Below are positions 51,357 through 63,937 of a stretch of DNA of 64,000 nt, one piece after another. The notes under the pieces were generated by a model that saw only the letters and a program-made list of their open reading frames with translations, was not told where the DNA came from and did not search any database. A program made the position numbers and the translations under genes. Where the stretch lies: NCBI RefSeq assembly GCF_029867415.1, contig NW_026705216.1, positions 653,134-717,133 on the forward strand, given 5' to 3'. Each line of letters opens with the position of its first letter. Position 1 is the stretch's first letter. The DNA is from Vicia villosa (lineage: Eukaryota > Streptophyta > Magnoliopsida > Fabales > Fabaceae).

Positions 51357-53530
51357 CATATTTTCTTAATTTAATTTAATTAATTTTTAAATTGAATTAT
51401 AAGAATTATTTGGCATTTTATTGAATTTATTAGACAATTGTCAATAAATAAGGTTATTGGGCCAAGTTGTGGTTAGTAATGGAAGGGGTGTGATTGGTAG
51501 GCCCTATTACTAAAGTTATTTTGCTTTATTTTCATAAAATAAGATAATTGGGAAAAAGAGAGAATAGAAGCAAATGAGAAGAAAAGTTCAGAACGTGAGA
51601 AGAGCAGAGAACGTGAAGAAGCGCAAAGAGAGGAAGACTCAAGATCAACCTTAAGGTAAGGGAGACTCTTCCATTTAGCATCTATTATGAGATTATATAT
51701 GGTGGGATTGAATGAGTATGTTGTTTATGTCGATTGTGATATGTGTTAGGTTTTGGAATACTTGGGATTTTGGGAGATTTGATGAATTGACTGAATAATG
51801 TTATGTATGATGTTAGATTTCCATTAAAACGTGCTAAAGTTGTGTTAAAAGGTGTATTCTTGTACTGTTTGGTGATTTAACATGTCATGGTACGCATTGA
51901 ATGGAATGTGGAATGGTACGGGTGCTGTAAAATGGCAATTTTGGGGTTACAGGTACGAAGTAACCGGTTATTGGGGTTTGGGTAATCAGTTACCACTGAA
52001 GTCTGGGAGGCAGTAACCGGTTACTGAAATGGCAGTAACCGATTACCCCTATTAAAAATAGAACTCTGGGTTACGTGAGATACAGTAACCGGTTACTGGG
52101 GTTTGGGTAATCGGTTACCACTGTTTGTTTTTTAAAAATAAAATATTTTATAAAAGCCATAACTTTCAAACCGTATGTCTGTTTTTAGTGCCGTTTCGAG
52201 CATGATGAACCTTATGAAATAACCTATGCGCTTAGATGATGAAATGATGTGTAAATTTGATTATTTTAGGTCATTATTTATTTTCTTATTGAATGATGTA
52301 TTGTGTATATATAAGATGAGATATGACAATACATGCTATGTTTAAAGCATGAGTTGTATGATGATTTATTTGATTGTATGATGAAGCTTATGAGACATTC
52401 TATGCAAGGATATGAGTATGATGTGAATATTTTGTTAGTTTGATGGATGATGTATTGTTGACATATATGATGAAATGTGACAATATAAGATGTGTTTGAA
52501 AACATGATTATGTGATGATTGTTGAGAATTGTATAATGATGATTGATTTGTTTTGGATGATAGGAATCCATGTATATTCTTTATGGATGATGATGATGAG
52601 GATTGATGTGGTTACATGTATGTTCTTAATCATGATGATGATGATTGATTTGTAGTGAATGATGTTAATATATATAAACATGCTTGATGATGATGATGGT
52701 TTGAGTATTGGATGATGTTACTCATAGACTTGAAGATGGTATAAGTATGTTTCATATATGTTTGCATGCATTCATAATCATTTGTTGAGGCTGTATCCAT
52801 GATGATGTGTTTGATCAGTGAAGGGCATGATTTCCATTGTGTGGAATTTGTGCTGGCAGGGTCGTATCTTGATGATGTTGGATCGGTCGGTGGGTTAATC
52901 CCATTGATGATGTTGGTACCACATGCATGTAGTTTGCATTGCATTAGTATATTTTCATTATTATAACATGAATGGAAGATTGTCCAATGTTATAATATGT
53001 TGTGATTGATAGACTGTTGCGATTGATGAATGTTGTTGTGAATCTGATCATAATTGCAATTGGGTGAATAATACGCGAATGATGTCTTATTATTTATAAC
53101 TTATAACATTTTCTAATTGAGAATGAGACTCACCCTTACATGTTGTCATTTTCATATCGAAGATAGCGACTTTCGACTCGGTGAGGATTAACTCATGAGT
53201 CAGTGTGTTAGTTTAGCGTCAAGTGTCATGCTCTGATAATTGTAACACTAAGGAACGTTAGCTTAGGGTTCATGTTTTAATAACTATATTTTAATGATCT
53301 TGGTTTTATTTTGGGATGTAGTATTAAAGATGTTATACTCATTCGAATGTTGGATTTTCGCTGTGTTGACATGAGATTATTTTATGAGTTATGACGAATT
53401 ATGTTGAATTTCCTCAGTGAATGCATGGCAATGACGTATGATGTTTATTTTTAAATTGAATTGTGGCACCCTTGTTTCATGTACTCTGAAATATTTATTT
53501 AATTGTCGCGGGGTTTAGAAGGGTGTTACA
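51357..53530. mobile_element. 2.17-kb element with TGTAACAC...GTGTTACA ends (probable solo LTR)
   Basis: The ends are tgtaacactcc (51357) and gggtgttaca (53530), inverted as in many plant gypsy LTRs. The flanks hold gtttt at 51351-51355 (one extra t before the element) and 53531-53535, a likely target duplication. No primer site, polypurine tract or coding region. The interior carries four palindromic agtaaccggttact-like words (51958-52125) and a gatgat-rich stretch (52530-52740). It splits the cgacacatg LTR block. ORFs 52278-52571 and 52630-52944 are not genes. Confidence 0.68.
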
Positions 53531-53932
53531 GTTTTCGTGCAAGATGGTCCAAGGAGGAATCGCAGCATAGTGAAAGCTTTAGAGATAAATAACGCAAAGG
53601 AATAGCTCGATAACGGCATATTGAATTGGGAGCCTTGTGTTGCAACAGGTACAATCGATCATGCGCAAAATCTTAAGAGATAAATCACTCAAAGGAGTAG
53701 CAATATTCGACTAGTCAATTGGTAGTTGTCGTGTCTTGGTCTTGATCAAGATCAAAAGAAGAGAAAGGGTTGAACCAACATCAGACAGTTGTGTTTGTAG
53801 GTTGCTCTTGGAACTTTTCTCTTGTAATCAACTTTTTGCATAGTAAGAATCTATCATAATTTTGATATTTGGAATTAGGGGCAGACATACCCACACATGA
53901 GGAAGCATGGGGAACTGCCTAAACATATCCTC

Positions 53933-54009
<77 letters not shown>

Positions 54010-54509
54010 CTTTTTACTTGCTTTAATTCAATTATGCAATTTATCGAGTAACATTGTTTAAATGATCGAATCGTAAGAAATTTTCTACAACTTTTTGTCA
54101 AGGAAGTGTGTTGATCAGCTTGTAATCACATTGATTATAAGTGGCTTTAATATCAACACAAATCAAACGAAAAATTCTGAAAACTCGTTCGCACACCAAA
54201 TGTTCGATAAATTGTGCATCCTATCATTTTTAATTTGTTAAGTATTGGAAATAACATTGCTGCAACTTAGTTTAAACGAGTAATTGATTGACACTTGTTT
54301 GAGCGTATCAATTTCACCTTATTGTGTTTAACCATTCCATTAGCTTAGTGTATATCGGACTTCCAATAGTTTGGTTCGTATAGACGGTTTAATTTATCTA
54401 TAGGGATACCTTTCGCGCGTACTAATTTTCAAAAACTAGAATTTAATTGGTGTATTTTTATAGTGGTGATCTATTCACCCCTCTCTAGATACGTTGCCAT
54501 CATCTAACA
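53531..54509. repeat. LTR-like block, right part
   Basis: Continues the LTR interrupted at 51356 and ends attcacccctctctag...ctaaca (54509), resembling the end of legume copia LTRs. Confidence 0.5.
53935..54006. repeat. (CT)n microsatellite
   Basis: Pure CT dinucleotide run of about 72 bases inside the LTR-like block. Confidence 0.97.
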
Positions 54510-55490
54510 GGAATAACAACACTTCATCCTTCCAACAAGAACACTAGTATCCGAAAAATACTCCCTGAAGCTCACCCAATGGACCAGAGTGTCTGCTCTG
54601 ATACCAATTGAAATTTATGGTACAGGAAAAATATGTTAATATTGGTGTCCTAATATCAGAACAATGTCGAGACAGATGTTACAACATCTGTCTTCAAACT
54701 GAATAGATTCATCAAGCTGTGATTGATACTGAAATAAAAATTGCAGAACGATAAACAACATAGAGATTTGTTAACCCAGTTCGTTGCAACATCACCTACT
54801 CTGGAGGCTACCAAGCCAGAAAGAAAATCCACTATTAGTAGTAATATCAATTCAAAGTTAAACAATCCCACTTTACAACTTCTCACTTAATCATTACCTA
54901 GTGCAACTTCTACCTAGAAATTGACAACTAAATATGAGAAATCACCATCTCACTTCCAAAATCACCTCAGTGATATCTAACAGTCTTAATTCTAGTGATT
55001 GTATCAAGACCAACCCAACAAGAAGATTATTCTTCCAAAACAAAACTCAACTCTCTTTTGCTTAAAAGCTTCAAAAGTGAGAACAACACTCAACTCATTA
55101 CCCAAAAGCTTCTGAGTGAGAACATTTTGTCTACCACAAGTATCAGAAGATACAAGGGTGACTTAAAACTACACAATAGACTACCAATCCTACAACTCTA
55201 AGTTTCCCCTAATTTACAAAAATATGAAAAGTTCATATTACATTAGGTAAAATCTACTCTTTAAATAAACCTCTACAGTCCATGGGCTTCGAAATATGCA
55301 TTCAGATTTTCTTGATCCACAAGTTGAGTAATGCACCAATTGTGTAGATAAATCTCCTTAAATCTTGGAACAACAATATCAAGTTTCCTAAATTGTCTTA
55401 TCATCTAATTTTGGAAACTTGTATACAGCTGGAGATATAAAACTTGTTCCAGATTAAATCTTCTTGACATGTGAAAAAGATCAAATGTAA
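54510..55490 (-). mobile_element. 5' LTR, primer site and gag leader of a minus-strand copia element
   Basis: Minus strand: an LTR ends aaatttca at 54610, followed by attggtatcagagcagacac (a perfect initiator Met primer site, about 54595-54609) and a leader of about 85 bases cut at 54510. The LTR extends to about 55490 and contains two agtgagaac-containing repeats (55075-55120). The rest of the element is missing, replaced by the LTR block on the left. Confidence 0.75.
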
Positions 55491-55865
55491 AAAACAAAGA
55501 TGAAATATTCTTTCAATGTGGTTAATTTAATTAAAAATAAAAGGTAAAGGTAAGGTAAAAGTTAGAAAAAAAGTATTTTTTTCATCACTTAAATACACAA
55601 TACTCACTCTTTTTACTCACTCATTTTACGATTCTGATTAGTTTAAGAGAAGCAAGTGAGGGAGAGTTACATAAGAGAGAAAGAGAAGAAAAATAAATTA
55701 CATCCATTATTTGGTCATAAGAGAAATAGGTAAAAGAGATCCAAAATACTGGATCCCAATGTTTTAATTCATTTATCTAGTGAAACTAGTAAAATACTTT
55801 TGCGTCCGCGAAGACTCGTTAATTTTAATTGGTATATAATTTATTTAAATGCACTTATAAATATA
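55491..55865. other. AT-rich spacer
   Basis: No gene or repeat end recognised. Confidence 0.4.
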
Positions 55866-57445
55866 AGGCTTAAATACACTTTTGGTCCCCCTATTTTCAA
55901 GTTTCTTAAGTTTCAGGCCCCCCTTTTAAAATCCAGGTTTCTGGTCCCTAAACTTTATCTTACTCGGAATTTTATTGGTCCCCCTCCAAATTTGCATAGC
56001 TGGCACTGATGACTGGGATTAAAAATTTCTTTTTAATTACGTGGCATTAATGATTAGGTTATTTTAGTATTTAATATTATTTATTAAAAATTTAATTAAT
56101 TAATTATTAATTATTTTAATTGTTATTTTATAAATTAGTTAATAATTAATTCTTAAAAGATAAATTATAGGCCTAACCCTTTTGGCCCACTCATTTATTT
56201 TTCAATTTGAAACTATGGTATGGATTAGGCTTTATAAACACACAATGTTGTTCTTAAAAAACCGATGTGGGACATAATAAAAACACTACTTTACCAATCT
56301 TCTTCAACCACAAACCAACATCGTTTTCCTCTCCTCTTTTCTCTTCTTCTTAACCCAATCACTCAGTCTTTCTTTCTCTAATTCAAAGATCTCTCAACAA
56401 GCTACAATAACCACATAAACAGAAATTAATAGCAACAAAAAAAACCTTTGGCGATGTAATGGTGGCGGAACCGAACAACAGTGTTACATGAATCCGGCTC
56501 GGAGATGATGGTTGCAAGATGAAATCCAATGAAACAGAGGCAAACAATGGCATTAAGGATGAGGAGGTTATGGTTGTTAGTGTTTGAGGCGTCACCAGAT
56601 CTGTTGGTTAGGTTCACGGTTTCTAACGGCAACAAAGGATTCAGTTTCTAACGAAAACTTCAATATATTTCTTCTTTTTCTTCTCCATTTTAAATTTTCC
56701 TTCTCTCTTTTTTCTTCTCTGTTTCTTTGGTTTATGTTGTGTTGATAAAATTTTGTTATTGTGATGTTTGCGTGTGTTGGTTAATTGATGAAGTTTTTTT
56801 GCAAGTTAGGGGTAATGGTTTTTGTTGTTTATGTGAAGAAGGTTAAGGATGGTGTTTGGTATTATTGTTGTGAAGAAGGTTAGGGATGAATGTTGGTTTG
56901 TGGAGATTTCATGGTGGTTTAGATGATGGTGATGAAAAACAATAAAGTTGTTTTTGGAAGAAGATTCAATTGATGGTTGTTCATGGTGTTATAAAGTTGG
57001 ATTGTGTATGAAGTGGTTATGGTGAAGAAGAAATTTTTGATTTTCATGTGGCTTTGATACTATTTTGTGTCTGATATTGTCCCACATCGTTTTGTGTATA
57101 GAAACATTTAGTGTATATATTGATTTAGAAAACCTAGCAATTAAAATAGAAATGGGTTGGATTGAAAGGACTTAACAAAGGAATGGGCTAAAGGCCCCAA
57201 TTTATGGTTTTGAAATTTGTCTGCAATAATTTTCAAATAAATTTGTATCTAAAATTTAGAAAATCTTAATTAATTAATTAATTAGTCAATATTGCCACGT
57301 AATTAAAAAGAAATTTTCAATCCCAATCATCAGTGCCAGCTATGCAAATTTGGAGGGGATCAATAAAATTCCGAGTAAGATAAAGTTTAGGGACCAGAAA
57401 TCTGGTTTTTAAATGAGGGGACAAGATGGTTTTAATTGTGTAACA
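55866..57445. mobile_element. MULE-like element with long terminal inverted repeats
   Basis: The left 170 bases (from taaggcttaaatacactttt) are the inverted partner of about 57275-57440: shared ggtccctaaactttatctta, ctcggaattttattg, ccaaatttgcatagctggca and ttaattacgtggca. TIRs longer than 100 bp point to a Mutator-like element. There is no MURA transposase, so it is non-autonomous. A central segment (56260-57085) is itself bounded by inverted cgatgtgggaca/tgtcccacatcg words. Target duplication not resolved. Confidence 0.78.
56383..56650 (-). pseudogene. Possible captured exon inside the MULE-like element
   Basis: Minus-strand frame 56635-56426 encodes NLTNRSGDASNTNNHNLLIL and AIVCLCFIGFHLATIISE, a short polar segment then a hydrophobic helix. 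It is richer in G+C and more coding-like than its surroundings, with pyrimidine-rich leader-like DNA next to it. I do not recognise the protein. It could be a host gene piece picked up by the element (Pack-MULE), or chance. Confidence 0.35.
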
Positions 57446-57879
57446 CAGAATGATCCTCTCAAATAAATAGTATATTAAAATTGTCATAAAAAATTAACCA
57501 TTTTAAAACCACGTTAAACAATTTTTTAATTTGAAAAAGTGATGATATATCAAAAATTGAAAAAATTGAAATTTTTTAACCCTCATGAATTTTCACCTAA
57601 GTATTTCAATAGACAAACCTCTAGTATTTATTTATTTTCTTACAAATGCTATTTAGAATTTTGCTTGGAACATAATAAATTCTATGGCCCAATAACCTAA
57701 GTCATGTTCGTATGACAATGTTAAAGCAAATGATATTTGGATATTCAAAATTAGAAAATTGAATTGAAAATAATACAAAGGAATGTATCATTAAATGCAA
57801 TAGAATTTTGCTAAAGGTTAACAATTATGCAACTTTTCACACAACATGAAGAGGAAAGTACAATAGATTTGAGTGAAAG
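57446..57879. other. AT-rich spacer
   Basis: Nothing recognised. Confidence 0.4.
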
Positions 57880-58337
57880 CAGGGCCGTTTGTTTTGTTTT
57901 TTTTTTAAAATGATTTTTATAGTATTCGCAAATTTTGTGAAAAAATTTTTTACAAAAAAACTTTTTTTAAAAACTTCAAATGAAAATTTTGTTTGAATAG
58001 GTATTCTTAAAATGTGATTTTAGGTATTTCATCTATTTATGGAAAAAAAAATTGGATATCAAAATTTCAAGAAATCACTTAATTTTGAAGCTATTTCAAA
58101 TAGATTTTCATAAAAATCATTTTTGAAATATAACTTTTTGAAAAAATTATGATTTTGACTAAGTTTTCGTCTTCAATTATGTACGTTTATGTTATAGGAT
58201 GTCAAATTAAGTGTTTCATTTTAGAAAAAACGAATATAAAAAAACTTGTAATATTTTGAAAAATGGTTTTAGAAAATCTATTTTCAAAAATACAAAGAAA
58301 AAATCCATTTTTTTAAAGCTGAAACAAACTGGCCCTA
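57880..58337. mobile_element. MITE (hAT-like termini), about 458 bp
   Basis: Starts cagggccgtttgtttt and ends with gaaacaaactggccctat, an inverted pair. The interior is poly-A/T rich with internal pairing. No flanking 8-bp duplication is evident. Confidence 0.7.
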
Positions 58338-58904
58338 TCTCTGATGAGCTGAAGATGGTTTGACACCTGCTATCAATATATCAAAGGTGGTGAGCCTTAT
58401 GTTTAGAAATTAAACGCAGTATGCAGGTATGCTTTTTAATCCAAAGATCTCACTAGCCATTGTAAGATGATGGTAAGAAATCCAAGTAAGTTATTGAATA
58501 TAAACATTGTTGCGGCTAAAAAACAATTGCAGAACTATATATCTAGCAAATAAAAAATAATGTAGGTTTAAAATACATCTTATTTCATCAAGAATTTTCT
58601 CAGTGACTTTTTCAATTCTTTGCTCAGTTAAATCCCTTAGATTTCTTTGTTGCGATGCAAAAAATATCCGAGCGTAAGAAACGCTCGAAATATAATAGAG
58701 TAACCATCGAACTTTATTGATTGCTTTTAAGGAGTGATGCTTGAATAGTATTGAGCGGTTAAACATTACTTGTTGCTCGCTCTAGGAGGGTGAAGTGTTA
58801 GTTTAGTTCGTGTCGAAATGAATTAAGCTTACTTGTTTATGAAAAGTTTATCCAAGTCGTGCCAAGGCAGATTTTTTTTAATGAGTTGAGTTGATTTTAT
58901 ATGG
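58338..58904. other. Spacer
   Basis: ORF 58491-58766 (minus) has no recognised domain. Nothing else seen. Confidence 0.35.
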
Positions 58905-59400
58905 ATTCGGGTAACCGTTTGAGCAAGGTGTGCACCAAGCGCTCGTTTACCCAAAGTTTCAAAAGGATGTGCATCCAATTGTCCTTTGTCGTCCCTTTTT
59001 ATGAAAATTCTTTTTTGCGGAATATGAGTAAGTGTTTGAACAAGGTGTGCACCAAGCCTCGTTTCCTCGAGTTTCAAAAGAATGTGCATCCAATTGTCCC
59101 TTTATTTCAAATTTAATTAATGTGTTTTCGGTTGAAAGACTAATAGCCGTTTTTAACAAAGTGTGCATCTTGTGCCCGACTATTAAGGTTTCAAAAGGAT
59201 GTGCATCCAATTGTCCTCTGTCTTTCAATTTTATTGAGAAAAATTTTTGTACACGTAAAAACAACTTGACGTTGGATCAAGTGTTTAATTTATTATAAAC
59301 ATATTTGAATTAATTGGGAAAAAGCACTTGACGTTGAATCAAGCATTTGCTTCACATTCAATTAAATTTAATGCGGAAGAATCCTTGACGTTGAGTCAAG
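58905..59400 (+). repeat. Tandem repeats: about 115-bp unit x3, then cttgacgttgg-type units
   Basis: Three imperfect copies of a unit with gtttgaacaaggtgtgcacc and ggatgtgcatccaattgtcc start near 58911, 59026 and 59140. Then cttgacgttgratcaag recurs at about 59266, 59328 and 59384. The overlapping ORFs on both strands (58829-59298) follow the repeats. Confidence 0.85.
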
Positions 59401-59729
59401 CTTTTTAGTTCTTTTTTAAAAATTAAATTGTTTTAATTTATATTCTTGATTAATTTAAATTAATCATAAAAAAACAAATAATTATCAAAACTAAAAAAAA
59501 GAGAAAAAAAACAAACAATTGTTAACTCATAAACATAAAACGAAAACCAAAAGACTAATGCAAAAAGTAATAAAGAAACTATACAAAAATAAAATTGAAA
59601 ATAAAAACAACTTAGAATAAAACAAAATGGCCAAGAACATTAAAAAAGGGAAACCCAAAAGAAGGCACTGAATAGCAGCAGTAACAGGTGGTGCTATAAA
59701 AGTTTTGGACTCGATTTGCTAACTTTAGG

Positions 59730-60116
59730 GCTATGTTTGGGAGTTTAGAGGGGAGAGGAGGGAAAGATTTCCAAAAACAAAATTTTAAACAAATTTAGGA
59801 AAATATTTGATATTTTTTGAAAAAATGATTTTGTTTAAATTGATAAAAGAGCCATTATCATTAATAAATTTTTAAATTTCAAAATACTATAACAACCTAA
59901 AAGATATTTAGAAAATTTATCTAAGTCCTTCAAAACCCTCCAAAACTCTTCTTCAATACAATTTTTGAGTTCCCCATTTTATGGGGTTTTTGGTGTTATA
60001 AATAAACTAAAACCCTCCAAAACCCTCTTACCCAAAATCTTTTTATCCTTTTCACCTCATTATTTCTATTTTTCAAAGCTCTCCTCTCTCTTCCCCTCCA
60101 AACTCCCAATCATAGC
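59730..60116. mobile_element. MITE, about 387 bp
   Basis: The left end gctatgtttgggagtttaga is the inverted partner of the right end ccaaactcccaatcatagc, with further pairing of gggagaggagg and cctctctcttcccc. The interior is AT-rich without coding capacity. Confidence 0.8.
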
Positions 60117-60991
60117 ATAGGAGTCACGTAAGATTCAAAGGCTATGGGCCAAGCTCAAATGCGTGCCATATGGAACCAATCGATCATATGAGATGAGGGA
60201 GAAAAAAAAGTGGAAGCTTCATAAAAGGTTCATTTGACATCCTCATTTCTCTCTCTTCTTATCTCTCTTTAAAACGCTCTCTCAAACTCCCCTCCATCCC
60301 TAACTTTCTGACCACCGTCCCAACCCTAAGACACCACAAAACCACCTTGAGCCTCCTTCTAATCCTAATTCCGGTCATATTCTCCGGCCTAAACACCATT
60401 TTCAAAACCTAGCTCCGACAACAAGTATTTCCAACAAATAAGCGCAAAGGGAGAAAAATGTTACCACTCTAGATGTTCCTGGAGGATCGATCCACACAAG
60501 TAAATGTCTCTAAACCCTCACTTTTCTGCCTTCTAATTTCTGCTTCTTCTACTTCTCTCTGCCTCTTTATTTTGTGTTGCTGTGTACTGTTGCTGTTAGG
60601 GTTAGGTTTAGCTTACCCTGATCAGAGTTTTAGTGTGAAACTATGTTAGGTTTAGAGAATAGAGAGATTTAGTGAGGTTAGGCGGTAATTTTGGTAGGGG
60701 TTTGATATGGAAGTTGTGGATGAAGAGTAGTCAACAGTAGGTCTTGTTATATAGTGAAATGGTACGTGGAAAATATTGTTACAAAGTGTACGAATGAGGA
60801 AGTTTTTGGAGGGAATCAAAGATGAATTATGGTTAATTTGGGATGTATTTAGATGGCATTTGAGGATTGGAAGGTTGGGATTAAAGGGGGTGGTGATCCG
60901 TGTGAGGGATCAATGAATTGGATGGTGAGAATCAATTCAAAGTGTGTTTGTTGAGTGAATTTTCTATGAAATATGGTGAAATGTGTTTCTT
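60117..60991. other. Leader-like region without identified gene
   Basis: CT-rich (60240-60340), then sequence with a gtaaatg donor-like site near 60500. It could be the 5' part of a gene or a captured leader. No coding domain recognised. Confidence 0.35.
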
Positions 60992-61009
60992 AAAATTAAA
61001 TTTGGTTTC

Positions 61010-61060
61010 GCCCCCGAACCGGACTAAACCGGTGGTATAAAGCCAAAAAAAAAAAAAAAA
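61010..61060 (+). mobile_element. Tiny poly(A)-tailed retro-insertion (truncated SINE/LINE type), 18-bp TSD
   Basis: About 34 bases beginning gcccccgaaccgg and ending ggtataaagcc are followed by a run of A. They are flanked by direct repeats of aaattaaatttggtttc (60993-61009 and 61059-61075). This is the signature of target-primed reverse transcription. Confidence 0.85.
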
Positions 61061-61075
61061 ATTAAATTTGGTTTC

Positions 61076-62170
61076 AATTTGCTGTTAATTTTGAAGACCC
61101 GAAGTTTGTTAATGCATTGTGCGTGTGTGTGTTTGTTGTATGGTCCCACTGATGATTCTTATGGATGTATGTGTGAAGATTTGGTGATGATGGCTGATTA
61201 TTCTAACGGTTTAATGCTCTTTTTGTCTAGTATGTATATGTGCATGTGGTGAAGAGATGACAAGCATAATGATGAGGAGGCTGGGCTCGGTTTTGACATG
61301 GAATTGACACAAGTGTCTTGGCTTAAGGTTAACTTGGAGATGATGGCTTAGCATGATGGGAAGCTGAAGCATGAGGATAGTTGGAAGATATTGTTGATGA
61401 GACCCAAAGGTTGAAGTGAGATGGTTTGGCTTAGCTTGCACAAAGGCTCGGAGCTGAAGCATGATGAGGTAATCCTTCTATTTTGTTTTTGGCTTTTCTG
61501 TAATTGAGTCAATGTAATATGTATGTAGTGTAAATGAGCAAAAAACGTGTACTGAATACTAATAAATTAAAATGGAATATTTGTATGGAGAATGAGATAT
61601 AATGGAATAAAACATTTATTTAATAAAATTCATTTTTTATTTCAAATTGATTCTAGCTTTGTCTTACTTAAATATACGTAAAGTACTTAAATAAAACAAA
61701 AGCCACAAAACAAATTGAAATTAATAACTATATAGTAGAGTTCATTAATAAATAAATAAATAAATAAATAAAAGATCAAAGTCAAAAGTTAAGTGAGACT
61801 TTTGACTTATTCTCCAATATATATTAATGAGGGGCTAAAAGTGATGCAAATAAAAAACAATGCAAATGAACTAGCAACAAAGTTAACACAGTCAATCTTT
61901 GACTTCTGACTTTCATTCCAAAAATATGTTGATGATTGACAATTATGCAGATGAATTATGAATAGGGAACCAAATGCAAAGTAGTCAAACTCTTAGACTT
62001 TTTACTTCTAATTCTCAAACATAAATGACAGTCAAAATTTATAAAGAAACATATGAACTTAGTACTCTTGACTATTCATCCATCTAGATCTCTAAGACCT
62101 CATGCAACAAAATAGTACCCTAGGACATCAAAATCAGATGATGTGCCAAACTCCTGACTTTTAATCTAAA
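61076..62170. other. Non-coding DNA with (AAAT)n at 61741-61771
   Basis: A tetranucleotide run of taaa units lies at 61741-61771. The ORF 61211-61462 (minus) has no recognised domain. Confidence 0.45.
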
Positions 62171-62250
62171 CCCAGATGAATGCTTTTGATTGATGAAATG
62201 TATGATCAAATGGAATGCTTTTGATTGATGAAATGTATGATCAAATGGAA
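62171..62250 (+). repeat. Tandem duplication, about 41-bp unit
   Basis: Two copies of gcttttgattgatgaaatgt followed by atgatcaaatgg. Confidence 0.93.
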
Positions 62251-62906
62251 TGATCATGCTATGCTAATTCCGGTAAAAAAACTCTGTAAAATTTAGGGTC
62301 TGACATTCTCTAAAATGACACTCACTTCAATCATTGTTCTTACCGCATCTTTGAGATAAATCGGTAACTAATCCATTATCAACATGTAGTTCAATGACAA
62401 AATATCACCATAATGATATGTTAATGTTATCTACACTCAATGACAAAAGCTCAACATAACTTATATATATTGATAAGTCATTCCAATGTATTAATTTATT
62501 TTAGCAAAAACAATGAATAACACAATCAAACAAAAACACAAGTTTGATTCAAGCAGTGATGATGTAGTTATTTTTGATGGCTTACCATATCAATGCTCAT
62601 AGTCTAGAGATTGAATTTGAATTTCACAATGAACCATCACTCTCTCAAGCTACAGCTATAACTCTGATAAAACAAAAAGATCAAAATAATTAAACCGTAA
62701 AACAAACAACATTGAACTGCAAAAACCATCAAAATGAAAAAAGACATAAAAAAGAAAAAGTTTTTTAAGCTTTGACATAAAGTAAACTCGAAATAAGATA
62801 CATTCATAGAGCAACGACACATTCATAGAGCAGTAAAATTCACAGATGTAAAATGAAGAAAAACGATTTAGACTAATTACATTTTAGAGACTTAACATGT
62901 TACTAA

Positions 62907-63022
62907 TCCAAATAGCTTTAGAAAATTTCACTTCAAAACCAACAACAAACAATTGAAAAATGTAAATCCAAATAGCTTTAGAAAATTCACTTCAAAACCA
63001 ACAACAAACAACTGAAAAATGT
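62907..63022 (+). repeat. Tandem duplication, about 58-bp unit
   Basis: Two copies of a unit containing aatccaaatagctttagaaa and aaaaccaacaacaaaca. Confidence 0.93.
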
Positions 63023-63417
63023 AAAAATAAGATAACACATTTGATGTACCATGCAAGAAACATAATTTTGCTCTAAAAGTCAATGAAACTGTTATCGGTA
63101 AAATAGTAAATCTGAATGAAAATTATTTAGCAGAAATTGTAATCAACATAACCTTAGACTAATATTTTACCTTTTATTCAACAAAACCTCGCCCCCATTA
63201 TTGATGATGAACTTCAAGACATGGAGCATAGCAAATCCTATCAATGAGGGAAAAATTAAAGAACAGTCTTGTGAGCTTGTAACCAACCTCATTGAATCAA
63301 CAATATTGTATAAAGCACAAATATCCATTCAAAAAACTAAACCCTAACCTAGCTTCAAACCATAACAATAATAACCACAAACATTACTTTGATAAGAACA
63401 ATGACATAATCAAATAT

Positions 63418-63500
63418 CCAACACTTTGTATTAAAAAGCATTATGGTCAACATTAAGTCAACACTTTGAATTAAAAAGCATGATGGTCAACATTAATTCA
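63418..63500 (+). repeat. Tandem duplication, about 40-bp unit
   Basis: Two copies of ccaacactttgtattaaaaa... and tggtcaacattaa units with a few differences. Confidence 0.88.
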
Positions 63501-63723
63501 AATCATAAGTGGTTTTGAATTTGTAAATGAGTATGATATAGTGAATTAAACTAAAGAAAATTAACATAAAAAACACATATCATAGAAGAATCCAGGAAGG
63601 AGACATAGGTTCTTGCTTGTGCCGATTTTCCCATAAACGAAAACCCGTACATTATTCCCTTCCACTGCAGACCTTAGAATTAGTTTCACCTTACATAAAA
63701 TAGAGTGTTTCTTTGCATTTTCT

Positions 63724-63937
63724 TCTTATCAAATGCAAAGGTATAATTTAGGGAGTTAAACATTGATGATGATTTAGTTTCACATCAGTCCTCTATTTTA
63801 GAATTAGTTTCCCTTCAGTATAAATAAAGGTATAAACAAAGGCATTTTCCTCTTATCAAATGCAAATGTATTGATAGAGTGTTTTTTAGAAAATGCAAAA
63901 GGTATAATTTAGGGAGTTAAACATTGATGATGATGTA
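63724..63937 (+). repeat. Direct duplication with about 165-bp spacing
   Basis: ggtataatttagggagttaa plus acattgatgatgat occurs at about 63739 and 63900, each near a tcttatcaaatgcaaa word. Confidence 0.85.

Noticed and set aside
52278..52944. His/Ser-rich minus-strand ORFs
   Set aside because: Products of the gatgat-rich interior of the TGTAACAC element.
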